From Erodium maritimum (taxonomy: Eukaryota; Streptophyta; Magnoliopsida; Geraniales; Geraniaceae): 64,000 nucleotides of DNA. Each line of letters starts with the position of its first letter. Positions within the stretch are counted from its first letter, which is position 1. Shown in pieces: positions 44,494-56,880 of this stretch. The stretch is taken from the NCBI GenBank assembly GCA_963921825.1, contig OY997589.1, forward strand, positions 85,606,523 to 85,670,522, in the 5' to 3' direction. The notes below the pieces were generated by a model that was given only the letters and a program-made list of their open reading frames with translations, was not told the origin of the DNA and ran no database searches. The position numbers and the translations under genes are program-made.

Positions 44494-47400
44494 TCAACGG
44501 TTTGAGGTCGAGCAGTTTGTGTTGGTCGAATCGATTTTGATTACTCGAGTATTGTATGATCCGCAAGATCCACACTTGTGGTATAGCCAGTGGAAGCGCG
44601 AGATCCCCTTCTTATCACAATCGTTGCATAGTATATCCTGGAAGAGACAGAGAGTCGTTATATGTAACGGATAGGGAAAACGTTACTTACACCCACTCGA
44701 CGACTTTTGACTATCAAAAAAAGGCCTTACATGTGAGGTTATCGGTAATACACTGTCACCTTCCGTTATTAATCAAAATATCTGGATTTACACATAATAG
44801 GTGATGGTTTTATTGTTATCATGTTATTTTTTGGAACAAAATGACCAAAATCCGAGAGTTTTTTACGATAAATGAAAGGAGACAGTGTGTCACGTCCATG
44901 GACCAGGGCCCAGCCCCAGAGACGTATTTTTGAACCACCCCAGAATGACCGGGTTGCCCAAATCGGAACTCATTCCCGACCCCAGGCCCATTATTAGGCC
45001 ATCTGGACACCACTCGTTTTGATTATGGGGCAGGCCACGGTTTGCACCTGCCAAACTGGAATATATTTCAATTCTACGATTAACAGTTTCAGAATTACAA
45101 CATTCAACAGATTAACACACAATTTTTCATTTTTTTTCATTGGCCGAAAAACCGTTGAGAAGTGACCAAAGAATGCTTAAAAGCTCTGAATTTGTGTGGT
45201 TTGTGAGACCGAGTGAGGATAATGAGAGTAGTGGGCATGGGTAGTAGTTGGACCTTAGTACTTAGGGACGACCAGTTGGGCCGGGCCCCGGTGGGTCACG
45301 TCTCACTGATAACCTCACCTTTACAGTGTATTTAAAATAAACAAAGGTCGCCGAAGGTATATCAATAAAATTACCCAAATGAATACATCGTTTCATTACC
45401 TGGCAGCGATCCCTGTATTCTTCTGGGAGCTCTTCAGAAGCCAATAGTGCATCAAGCATGCCAAAGTAAACCTATTAGAGGAAAAAGATAGAAAAGGTTG
45501 AGAGGCTTCGTTGTCATTTCCTAGAAAAAAACATTCCATATAAGAAATATATATTTGCATTTTGAATAGGGATAATTGCAAAAAAATATCTTTAAGGTAT
45601 TCACTTTTTGCAACTTGTAACCCTTTTCTTTGATAATTGCAATGTCTTTTTTATTTTTACTATAATCCGTATAAAAATGACGATTTTATCCTTAAAATTT
45701 AGATTTAAAAAATAATAAGTAAAAAACAAAAAATCCAAATTTCCATACGCCTTAATTTTCGTTTTTTTGTACCCTACGAAGGGAAACAAAATTAAGGCAT
45801 ATGAAAATTTGTAATCTTTTGTTTTTTATTTATTATTTTTTAAATCTAAATTGTAAGAACAAAATCATCATTGTAAAACAAATGTAACAAAAAGACAAGT
45901 TCATGACACTTCTTTTGCAATTATCAAAGAAAAAGAAAAGGGATACAAGTTGCAAAAAATGAATCCACATTTTTCGCACTTAATCCCTTTTGAATATTAG
46001 AGTAACAATTGAGTGAACCAAAGTTAATGAAAACTGAAAACCATCTGTCTATTGGATTGAATTTTTTAATGGATGAGATGCTTACAAAATTAAGTTTAAC
46101 TTGACTTAACATTGAAAAGTCAATGCTACGATTACTTTCCAGTTTACTCACAAAGCAAAATGAAATGATACTAATCGCTTCATAGAACAATAATTTTTTT
46201 TCCTTACCGCCATATCACCGAGAGATTTGCTACAAATCGGGCAGATATAGTGACTGCAAGTGTACGCCTGGCACAAAAACGTATGAAAATAATCTAGTTT
46301 CAGAGCTCTGAACATGAAATAAGATCTCAAATGAAGGAGAAACATACAAAAAGAACAAACCTGAAAGCAAGCCGAATGCATGTAATGGCCACAAGGAAGT
46401 GCTTTGACGATAGCACTAGATGCAAACATGTCATCACAGCAAATCGAACAGTTGGTTTCGAGACCTTTCTCACGGCACTTATGGTCGACCAACTTCATTC
46501 CCATGCAGTAATTACACGTCATGCAATGGAAGACGTCGATGCCAAGGCCTTGCCCTACACGGCAGAGATTGCAGAAGGGGCAATGATAAATGGTCCTGAA
46601 ATAACAAGCAAAAGAACGGATATGGTCTTGTCAGGAATCAGCATCCTGGTACTAAACACAAATTACAAGTACATGAACCAATAACCTCGTAGAAGACGAA
46701 ATTCCATGTTATTATGCTTTTAATAACAGAAGATGAGCCAGAACACACGAAACGAGTATTCTTTTTTGTTCTTCATTTTTTAAATTGAGCAATATGTATA
46801 TTTCGGGGTGATCTACTATAAAGAGCCGTATTTTGACAATTATATTAGAAACAATTGCAAAAAATTGTGATTAGCTATGCATGTTTTTGCAAGTACTATC
46901 AATGAACTATTTTGTTTTGCAAAAAACATCCCCCAACTGTTTTCCGTCTGCAAATCCACTGACAGGGTTAATTTTTTATGCAAAAAATCGAAAATAATCA
47001 TGCAAAAGGGTTCCAAAATTTAAAACACATACACGAGGATTACAAATTACAAAACCCGTATAATGTGAAGGGAAAAAGTGTCATTTCCAAAACAAATGAA
47101 ATCACATGACTAATTTCCGTTAAAGATAACGGATCTGCAGACTAAAAACAGTTGGGGGTATTTTTTGCAAAAAGCAAATAGTTCACCGATAGTATTTGCA
47201 ATTATCACATTATATTAAATCATGATTAAAAGAAGGGATAATCTCACTCAATTACTCCGAAGTGTAAACCCTTCTCAACTAACTATACCCAGAGTTTTTC
47301 TAGTCTCATTTTCCCTCAAAGTTGTTAAATTCCGCCAGGTTTGATTTTTGGGTGTGAAATGACAAAAATATCCTTTGCTTAAAAATGAGGGTATTTTTGT

Positions 47401-50400
47401 CGTTTCATACCCAAAAGAAACCCAAAGTTCGTGGAATTTGGCGGTGTTGGGGTAAACTGACACTGATTACACTCGGGGGGAGGGGGTGTCAAAAGCTTGC
47501 GGATACTTAGTTTAGAATGGCGTATATGCTCCGGGGTAAACGAGTGAGACTATCCCTCAAAAGAAGCTTCTAGCATAATGTAACCAGAGGGGAGAAACTA
47601 AGACCTTTCATCGTCAAAAAACTTGCAGATATTGCAGTAGTACTTGGCCATAGAGAGTCCGTTACAAGATGGTGTTGTGCAAACTGGTCCAACAGGCTGA
47701 GTTTTGAGGCAGCACATACACATCATTTCGGTTGTAGCCTTCCTGCAAACAAATTAACATCATGTCAACAACCAAACAAGGTGATGTAGTAGAAAGGAAC
47801 AAATAAATGACGATAAGATACCTATCCATTGTATGGTCGCTGACTTTATCGTGACAAAACCTGCAAGTAAATATCTTGTTGCAGCAAGCGGCGCGAAGTT
47901 TGCAATTTCTCTTGTAATGCTCACAACCAAAAACTTGCTTTTCTGGATCTCGAAAAGATGGAGAGCATCCGAGTAACTCATCACCACTTGAATGGGGTAA
48001 CTTCTGCTGAGCAGCAATCCAGCGACTATCATAACCCATAAGCTTATCAGAACAACATGCCTTACAAATCTCACTAAACTGCACTAATATTTTCATGTTT
48101 CTCACTCAAGTACACTGACTTTTATGTTTGAAGTATTGCATTGAACCCACATCAGAAAAATATAAGAATAAGAGCTACTTATAAGGCAATATTCGGGGAA
48201 TAAAGGGTTAGTTAGGGCCACACCCAACTAACCCTTGCAGCAATTTAAGGAACTCGGGCAATATTCACTATAGCTATGATACATATTTGAAACTTACTAA
48301 ATTAATGAACGACATTACCAAGATAGAGCATAGTGAATTTTTTTCGGAAGTTTAGTGTATGTAGCTGAATGTAAAAATGCAAAATTCAATGTAGTTATGT
48401 GATACCTAGAAAGTAAAAACAAACCTTGTCATAAGATTTTGAATAAGGTAATCTTTTCTTCTTGGATCAAGTGTTGAATCCCGGGAAACTTTCCTTATCT
48501 CTGATTCTAGCTCATTTTGATTCATTCTAAAAATATCTTTCCATCCAGGCTTGAACGCTTGATCGCCATGGTCCAAGCTTTCTTGGATCTCAGTGCCTAG
48601 AAGACCAGAAACTTATCAAACAACATAAAAATGAAAGGCAAGATCACAAGTTAAATAGTAAAACGGGCAATGGATAAGACCGAGGAACATACAATTGTCT
48701 GATGTTGAAGCCTCGGTAGATGCAGCTGAACCCTCCCACCATTCATTGAGCCACTCGCTGAACATTGTGTTTTTTGTAGCCTGTTTCCATGTCTCCATCA
48801 TTTTATTCTGTTCCTCCTGTGTAAGAGCCGAAGTCACCCATGGCAACATCGACTGAAGCACTTCTGCACCGGTGGTACCAATTATTCGACCTACCATCTT
48901 ATCCTGTTCCTCCACAGAAAAATGTTTATCGAACAATGGCCACAACTCGAGTTCTTCCCTGAAAACATGCTGGTCCAACGTCACTCTTATGGATTTGCAC
49001 ATGCCCTGGAGCTTAGTGGCAAGCTCGTTGTACTTTCGCAGTGTATCACCATCACTGAGTAACGAATCAACGTTTGAACCATTCATCGATTCGTGAACAC
49101 TTCCGAGTTCAGCAAGTGTAGATGCAATGTCTTCGAATAGTTTCTCTTCTTGCTTGTGATCCAGAGTGTAAGAGTGGCTGACATTGTGGAGAGTCTCTCT
49201 AGACTCCAAAGCTGGAAACACTATATCATCTTCTGCATTACTATGAGCTCTATACAACCCCCACAACAGGCGGAATCTCCCGGTGAACTGCCTAAGAAAA
49301 GTGACATTGCAATCATTGAGTTTTCCCGATTCAACATCCAAATACTCCAAGTCTTTGCGAATGGCTTTGTGAAACTTGAATATGTTGTCGATAGGTCTTG
49401 TTGTGGATTGGTCGCCTGTAGACATTATATCGGTTTCCCAGTTGAATAGACTGGAGTTCAGGGAAGGTGGGCAAGGACTAGATGATATGGAGCGTAAGGA
49501 CTTGGCTGCAGCAAGAGAGCTGACTCCTAGATTGTTGTTATTCACTCCCAAACCAGGTACACAACACGACCGACTACCAGATAAAGCTTCATGACTTTTT
49601 ATGGCTCTCTTAGGGCAAGAACCACAACCGTTACTTTGGGAACTAGACTTTCCATTCTCGGCGAGTCTTTCACCCTCATCAGCTCCTTCCTTTTGGACAG
49701 ATGAACTTTCTATGGAAGACAAGCAAACATCTTTGTAACGACCTTTACATGCCCACCCGGAAAAAAGAGTGACGAGTGCAGAATCTGAAGATGGGGCTGC
49801 ATTGAATAACCATGGAAGTCAATATGGAAAGAGCTTGAAGAATATATCACTGTTTACCGAAAATATATTGCTAAAAGAAAAGGAAGGGAATCGGTATTGG
49901 ACCTGCCATGTGCATGTTCTGAAGAAAAGACCTTGCATCTTCACCATTGAGTGATCCTACTAACCATGGCAAGACACACTCAATAAGTTTTAAGGGCATG
50001 ACACACAAACTTTGATACAGAAGTTCTCGCTGCCTTTGGGGGCTAAAGTGCTTTCGGGCGAGTGGAAGAACCTAAAATTGAGTGAACTTCAGTAAGTGGA
50101 ATTTCGATATAGTAAAAGACACACAATCATTGCTTCCAATTAAAACGACAACAAATGATTATTATCGCTTGGATTGGAACCACTTCAGTACAGTGAGGCT
50201 GAGTGGGAGCAATAGCAATAACACAAACCTGAACTTCTTCATTCTGAAAATGCTTCTTTATTTTGTCCATTATTAGATGGGCATGTGAAGACAACTCTGT
50301 GTAAAATTCAATCGAAGATGACTTGGCTCCAGCTCTTTGAATAGTTTCAATTAAGCACCTAAGCTTGTTGAATTGAATTTCTTCTTCTGCATGCTCTTGA

Positions 50401-53400
50401 GCAAAAGAGAGCTCGGTACCTACAGCGGGGAATATGACTTTGTCCTCTGCAACACTGGAGGTTGACCGTAGACATTTATGTCCCAGTACGAAAGTCAACA
50501 TAACAGGTCAGAAAAATCTCCAGTGAGAGATGCAAACTAATCATGCGGTAAGCTATCCAATTCAATCCATACCCTTTAATACAGACTACAAACCCCTAGT
50601 AGCCATTGGATGAAGCAAAATAGATGGTCCAGATTTAAAAAAAATCCATTGATGACATGAATTGTAAAAATGCAGATTTTTGAATTTATTTCTATTATTA
50701 AAAAAACTAAGAACATGGGCAATTGGATCCACTTGGTCTACTGGCCCAGATAAGTCTGTAGTTTGTATTAAGATAATGGATTTTAGTAGATAATGCCCTC
50801 TACTCATGCTATTAATGCATAGAACATGCAACAACTAATCATGCTATTAATGCATAGAACTCCTTTCTGGAACCGCCTAGTGTTATTCACAGCCACAAAA
50901 AGGAAATTACGAAAACGATACCTATGAGAGATGCAAACTTCAGCAATGAATTGCAGCCTCTTGTTGAACGATGACAGGTCAGACAAATCTCCACTAAGTT
51001 GTATCCTCCCGGATGCCTCGGCTATATCAGTCAACTCTCGTATTATAGCATTATGCCAAAGTAATAGTTCATCAATTGGAGACGACACACTGGAATTTGT
51101 AAGATCACAATTTGGATCCAATTTTTTCCTTTTACTAGCTCTGGGAGAAGGTTCACATGCACATCGCCCTTCCTCGGGTCCACTAGTTCCTGGATCTTCA
51201 CAGCATTGGGTCTGAGTACTATCTACGCAACTTTTTTTCTCATTAGACATTTTCACCCCATCCATCCAACCAAAGATAACCTATTTTACATTGTAAAAGA
51301 AGAGATCTTTTATAATAAAACCAACCAAAATTGAAATATACCCTAGGGGTAATTTCAAAAAAAGTACCCTGAGGTATTCAATTTTTTCAATTTGTAGCCC
51401 TCTTACTTGATAGTTGCAAAAAAAGTTCCCTAAACTTATCTTTTTGTTGCATTTTGTATATATTTATTTCAAAGTGGCAATTTTACCCTCAAAGTTTTAA
51501 GTTTAAAAGTTTTTAAGTAAAAATATATATCCAAAATCTCACATCCCTTAAATTTCTTGCTATTTGTACAGTAAAAAAAGAAGAAGGAAAATTAAGGGAA
51601 TGAAGTTTTGGATTTTTTGTTTTTTACTTATTATTTTTAAATTTAAGGGTAAAATCGCCAATTTGATACAAAATGCAACAAGAATACAAGTTCAAGGTGC
51701 GTTTTTGCTATTACTAAAGAAGAGGGCTACAAATTGTAAAAAATGAATACCTCAGGGTCCTTTTTTGCAATTATGCCTACACCCTACCAGTGAAGGAAGC
51801 ATCATCACCTGTTGAAAAATCTTCTCTTCTGGTATTATCTTGCTCAAGCATTTACGCATATCCCGATGTTCATCAGACGATATAGAGGACGAAAGCCAAG
51901 GTAGAAACTCTGCCATCATATTGACAGGAATACTACACAGAAACTGCCACACCAGTGAAGCCTGTTCTTCGAATGAAAACTTCTCAATAAGCAAGGGGAA
52001 GACCTACAATTTCATAGAAAAACCTGGTAAGAAATATGATAATAGAATTAAGGGATAATAGCGAAAAAGTACCCTGAGGAATTCATTTTTTGCAACCTGT
52101 AGCCCCCTTCTTTGTTGATTGCAAAAAAGTACCCCGAACTTGTCTTTTTATTGCAATTTATATAAAAATAACGATTTTACCCTTAGATTTAAAAATAAGA
52201 AGTAAAAAAATCCAAACTTTCGTATCCCTTAATTTTCTTCCTCTTTGTACTGTACAGAGGGTAAAAATTTAAGGGTTATGAAAATTAGAATTTTTGAATC
52301 TTTATTTATTTTTTTTAATTTAAACTTTCAAAGGTAGAATAGTCATTTTTTAATCAAATTTACACAAAGTGCAACAAAAAGACATGTTCAGGGCACTTTT
52401 TTTGCAATTATCAAAGAAGAGGGCTACAAATTGCAAAAAAGTGAATATCTAAGGGCACTTTTTTGCAATTATCCCTGGAATTAAATAAATAAAACAGAGT
52501 TCACTGAACGTTGACCAGTATGCATTTTTGAAACATTTAAAATGTCTGCGCAAGTCAATGCACTCATTATCACGGTTTTGCAACAACTCTAAGGGATTCC
52601 GTTAGTACTGTGTTTTGATCATGCACTATCCACACCAGAAAAAACCTTCACTAGTGCAGAGCCAAATCAAACACTACTTAATGTGAAATGCACAGTGCTA
52701 ATTAGGTTACACAAATCGTTAATAATCGGTCAAATAACCGAATGCCTGGCCCTAACTACACCAGAAAAACCTTCCCTAGTGCAGAGCCAAATCAAACACT
52801 ATTTAATGTGAAATACATAGTGCTATCATACAAATCCAACAAACCAATACCTGTTCTTCCTCCTTAAACATGTGTTGACTAATCGATGTTTGAAGTGCTC
52901 CTGTACATGAAGCTAACTCTCTCCTGTAACTTTCTTCATCTTTCTCATCTGAATTCAGCAGCTGATCCAATTGATCAAAAAGAACCCCCTCTCCCTCATG
53001 TTCAAGGGAGTAAGTCCGTGCCACATTCTTCACGCGTATATCAAGAGCTGGAAATATAACCTGTAACTCCAAAGGGTATACTGTAATTTTTTTTTTATAT
53101 GTATCTCATTACTCGTAAACAAGAGACTGATCCATCCCAAATTGTATTTTGAAATTTTATCGGACTGTTTACCAAGACGGGGCATTTGTAACCGATTGCC
53201 AATAAGAATATTTCTAAGAAAGTTGTTACATATTCAATTATGGATAATATTGCAGAGACATAATAAGGTAACCTCAAGGAATAATTGCAACAAAAAAAAT
53301 ACCCTGGGGTATTTACTGTTTGCAACTTTAGCCCTCTTCTCTGGTAATTGCAAAAAAGTGCCCTGAACTTATCTTTTTGTTGCACTTTGTATAAATTTGT

Positions 53401-54178
53401 TTCAAAATGACAAATTGTAAGGGTAAAATTGTTAATTTATACAAATTGCAACAAAAAGACAAGCTCAGGTACTTTTTTGCAATCATTAAAGAAAAGGGCT
53501 ACAAATTGCAAAAAAAAATGAATACCTCGGGTACTTTTTTGCAATTATCCCAAACCTCAAATGCATTGAACATTTTAAGTTTCCAATTACATATTTATTC
53601 TAGCATCAATGTCCTATGTAGCAATTTTAGTAGCATACACTATTGCACATTCTACAAGCCTATATTAGAAATATCCCATGAGCATCAAAGCCCCAAATCT
53701 ACTTCAATTTGATATAGATACACGAAATGTAAACCAAATCAAACAACAAAAACACACAAAATCAGAACGGATGTATCAAATTCCAGACCCAAACACCTTA
53801 AATTCGAATAAAAAATGTTTCAATCTGGACATAACCTACCAAAACAAAAACGGGCAATAACAAGAACCATACCTCATCCTCAGCATTGCAGTGATGCGTG
53901 TAAATGGAGCGAAGGAAATTATAGCTGTCCTGAACGGGCCCGATGTCGCCGTCTGGATCCGTGGCGAAGGCCACGGCGACGCGGTGGAGCCGATCGAGCT
54001 CCGAACGGATTGCTTTGTGGAAGAACAGGAAGACGAGGATCGGCGATTTTAGGGCGGAGCTTTTCAGGCTCGACTTGGAAGAAGGAGACGCCTCGATTCG
54101 ATTCACCGGACCGGCTATCACCGCCACACCTCCGCCGCTTCCGTCTCGGTGCTTAATCCCCGTCAATGGCGTCGCCAT
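44494..54178 (-). CDS. BTS: BRUTUS-like (BTS/HRZ) hemerythrin-RING E3 ubiquitin ligase, complete 14-exon gene
   Basis: Exons (minus): 54178-53873, 53060-52851, 52003-51809, 51280-50922, 50454-50229, 50071-49903, 49796-48693, 48596-48425, 48025-47822, 47742-47605, 46595-46361, 46267-46208, 45471-45400, 44637-44494. Every intron is GT-AG and frame is kept: 3594 nt, 1197 residues. BTS/HRZ proteins bind iron and oxygen-sensitive cofactors through hemerythrin domains and ubiquitinate bHLH factors to restrain iron uptake (family knowledge). Visible: three hemerythrin-type regions (about 45-185, 304-440, 621-783), each with H/E motifs such as HHCNAEDEV and [13 protein letters not shown] zinc finger from about 947 ([10 protein letters not shown]); CTCHY about 1028-1070; RING about 1077-1121 ([20 protein letters not shown]); zinc ribbon about 1154-1180 ([20 protein letters not shown]). 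The start ATG matches the family's MATPL opening. No domain is broken. The introns carry six MITEs. Confidence 0.96.
45569..45987. mobile_element. Mutator-like MITE, family 1 copy 1 (BTS intron 12)
   Basis: The ends GGGATAATTGCAAAAA and its inverted counterpart finish in TAATCCC, and a perfect 9-bp duplication TTTTGAATA flanks it (45560-45568, 45988-45996). The whole 419 bp folds back on itself: a TTTGATAATTGC/GCAATTATCAAAG pair lies further in. There is no coding content. A 9-bp duplication plus long inverted repeats indicates Mutator-like mobilisation. Confidence 0.85.
46848..47208. mobile_element. Mutator-like MITE, family 2 (BTS intron 10)
   Basis: The 9-bp duplication ATTATATTA (46839-46847 and 47209-47217) brackets 361 bp with inverted ends GAAACAATTGCAAA and TTTGCAATTATCAC. 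Inside, TGTTTTTGCAAGTACTATC faces GATAGTATTTGC, again a foldback. It differs in sequence from family 1 except for the ATTGCAAA core. Confidence 0.75.
47235..47556. mobile_element. Mutator-like MITE, family 3 (BTS intron 10)
   Basis: The ends GGGATAATCTCACTC and GAGTGAGACTATCCC are inverted repeats over 15 bp with one difference. Flanks TTAAAAGAA (47226-47234) and TCAAAAGAA (47557-47565) match at 8 of 9. The interior contains further inverted segments (TTTTTGTCGTTTCATACCC against GGGTGTGAAATGACAAAAA). Non-coding. Confidence 0.8.
51346..51777. mobile_element. Mutator-like MITE, family 1 copy 2 (BTS intron 3)
   Basis: Starts GGGGTAATTTC and ends GCAATTATGCC, flanked by TATACCCTA and TACACCCTA (8 of 9). 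The subterminal AAAGTACCCTGAGGTATTCA recurs in inverted form near the other end. 432 bp, non-coding foldback. Confidence 0.8.
52052..52475. mobile_element. Mutator-like MITE, family 1 copy 3 (BTS intron 2)
   Basis: Starts GGGATAATAGCG and ends GCAATTATCCC, flanked by TAGAATTAA and TGGAATTAA (8 of 9). It shares AAAAAGTACCCTGAGG and GACTTGTC/GACATGTTC-type blocks with the other family-1 copies. 424 bp. Confidence 0.8.
53278..53551. mobile_element. Mutator-like MITE, family 1 copy 4, internally shortened (BTS intron 1)
   Basis: Starts GGAATAATTGC and ends GCAATTATCCC, flanked by TAACCTCAA and AAACCTCAA (8 of 9). It is only 274 bp: the central part present in the other copies is missing while both ends remain. 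Confidence 0.8.
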
Positions 54179-54419
54179 TGTAGCCGCCGCCGCCGACGAG
54201 TACCGAGAATCTGAAATTTTCCCCGATTCAGAACAATCCAGTTTCGGAAACTCTAGAAGATCGATTCGGCTCCTAGCTCGAAGAAATCGTTCGATCTTCA
54301 CTTCTCTGGCTTCAATCGATCGATTGTGTTCGTGGTTTTGGTTCCGAGTGTTGAAGACGAACCAGAAAGGGGCAAAAACAAAACCAGCAAGAGCATGAAG
54401 ATAGGACCATTTTTATAGT

Positions 54420-54730
54420 CGGTCCACGTGGCGGTAAAATAAAATATTATTTATTTTTACTTCTCGATTCCATGTCCTCTATGGTAATTTCACCTCCGCC
54501 GTGGCATCAGTGGTGACGCAGTGTTGAAAACGCTGGGCCGAAACGACACGTCGTGAGCCACGTCTGTTTTAGCACGTGACTTCGAGCTCTGGTTATGGGC
54601 CATGTCAGCTTCGTGGATGTTTAAGGTGGATGTGTATTGTCACGTGTGCTACGGCACGGTGACGGTGACGGAGTTGTGGATAAAAAGAGCGTGGCGATTG
54701 GTAGGGGACGTGTCGGGTGCACGTGGCGTC
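54420..54730 (-). promoter_or_regulatory. G-box cluster in the BTS promoter
   Basis: Four perfect palindromic CACGTG sites lie at 54425-54430, 54573-54578, 54641-54646 and 54720-54725, about 250-545 bp upstream of the ATG. Additional ACGT cores occur at about 54548, 54560 and 54708. G-boxes are bound by bHLH and bZIP factors. In Arabidopsis, iron-response bHLH proteins act upstream of BTS, so iron-linked control is plausible but inferred. Confidence 0.55.
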
Positions 54731-56464
54731 ACGAGCCTGCTCATGTACATGTGTGTTCCTGTAGCTTTGGAGATCTTAATTACCGCCGCAATCAATGACT
54801 TGGAATTGGGAGCTACTTTGGTTGTCCGAATTTATTCTACCATACCAGGCATATTTAATATACTCTCTATTCTCAAATGACGTGGATACTTAATTTCCCC
54901 CATAAATTAATAATATTCATGCTATTGAAACTATATCCCAAATATGGATGTTCAAACTTGAAGTCAGATCAAAACTCCAAAAGTATTTTTAGTCGTGGGC
55001 GTTTTGTCGGTGGATCGATGTTGGCGGTGACGAAACATCGGTGAAAAAAAGCAAAAGACCGACAGGTGGATGTTGGTAGATGTGTGTTGGCAGTAAGCTG
55101 AACAACAACGTTAATAACCGATTTTTTTTTCAGTCGGTCGATAAGATTATTTTAATATTATTAGACATTTCCATCATTCAATACTTTTATTAAGGATTGG
55201 AGATGCGTTAATTAACAGATTCGACAAAAAAGTTGGAACAAAATAATTATTCGAAGTGATTGTCTTTTAATCAATTAAAAGATGTCCGCCTCGAATATAT
55301 ATGTTTAGCAAAAAAATCATGGACACCTCGATTTTGGTTTGTTCGTAGTGGTCAGATAATTAGGTAGTATGTACTTTGTGTAATTCTAGTTTTGGACCTT
55401 TAATAAATGATGTCGTCTTTTATTTTAAAATAATCATTTCCATGTTATTTATGTGTTTCGTATTTTTTTAGTATCATATTTCTCAGCATGTGTATGGTTA
55501 AAGCTTTTTTTTTCTTTTTTCTGATACGCATGACAAAATGACATGCATACAAGTAAAGCTAAATGGGAATGACATCTTTAGTGCCATGTTCATTATACTT
55601 CAAGTTAGTCATTTCAGACTCGTTCGTTTTTAGTAAATGTAATTTTCATTCTATTAAAAAGAGTCGCTACATGTTTGAAAGTCCTTTTATATATAATCAT
55701 TTTGAAATAAAAAGATATAAATTACTATTTTCAAGTTTTATATACATATATAAAATACCAGATGGTTTCGGCCTTCGGGATAGACGTTCCAAAGTTACTA
55801 TGTGCGCTTTGATTGGTATATTCTAAAAAATGAATTTGTATCACTATATAGTTGGTGGAGAGTCATAACAGATACTAATCTTCGATACCAGAAATTACGA
55901 CCTTAAGCAGAGATCAACGTTGTGTCGTCGATCGTCGTCGCTAATAACGAAAATTGACTACAAACAATGACTAAGGTTTAAGACTTGAGTCGAATCTCCT
56001 AATCAGACGAAGAGAGGCTCTACCCAAACTAACCTGGATAAGAAAGTGATCTACATTTATTTGATATAGTTATGTTTTTATATATTTCATATTTCTGAAC
56101 CATTATAATTATGCATATGCATATGAGTAAAGCTAATGGGAAAGGCATCTATACCCTTTACTCTTTAGTATGAATTTATCTTGGAGCTGTATTTATTTCA
56201 AAGAATATTAATGTCAATATTCTTTTTTCAATATGTTTGGCGCCATACAATTATACATATGATCATGTATGTACTTTAATTTCATCCCAAGCTTCTTAGT
56301 TGAGAAAGAAGAATAAAATCATTATCTCCAATAATCAATTGGAATGCTCAAATCTTTTGTCACTGAATCATTATTAAGGTTTGGTCCAAAAGTTAATCAT
56401 AGAAAGATACTCATTAAGTGGTGGTGTTTTAGCTTTTCCATTTTACCTGGAATTGTAGATTAAT
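54731..56464. other. AT-rich intergenic region
   Basis: No gene recognised. A direct repeat of about 37 bp (ATGCATAYRAGTAAAGCTAA...) occurs at about 55542-55580 and 56112-56150. GTCGG-containing inverted motifs at 55010-55140 suggest an old MITE without clear ends. Confidence 0.45.
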
Positions 56465-56477
56465 TTAGCAAAAATCA

Positions 56478-56707
56478 GAAGGCCCGAGCCTTCAATCAGA
56501 AGGCGTCCAGCGTTCCGTCCTCAGATAGCGAATGGTATGAAGAACATTAGAGCTGTTTCTGACTGGATGATTCTGGTCGTTTTTTGTTAAGGGATTGTTC
56601 CCAATTTTCTCTTATGGAGATTTTTGTAATCGTAGTTGCGTGTTTTTTTGGCTTCTCCTTCTTGGAGAATGACCATCGAATAAGTTTTTTAGCGCTTATA
56701 AAAAAAA
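56478..56707 (+). mobile_element. 5'-truncated LINE insertion with target-site duplication
   Basis: The 13-bp repeat TTAGCAAAAATCA occurs at 56465-56477 and 56708-56720. The 230-bp insert ends in seven A and has the T/G-rich 3' UTR style of plant LINEs (TTCTCTTATGGAG, then TTTTTGTAATCG). No coding domain remains. Confidence 0.8.
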
Positions 56708-56880
56708 TTAGCAAAAATCAAATAAAGGTCTTAAGAAAATGGTTTTTATAGAAGAAAAGACAAAAAAAGCTCATAGAACCGGTGGAGAAGTGCAATAAAA
56801 TGTCATTTTTTTTCTCTGTTCAAGGCCCAACAAGGAATATGTGGCCCAAAGTGATGAAGCCCAATGATGAAAAAAAGTAA

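Noticed and set aside
46331..46684. 117-codon plus-strand frame
   Set aside because: It is antisense to BTS exon 11 (RING and CTCHY region).
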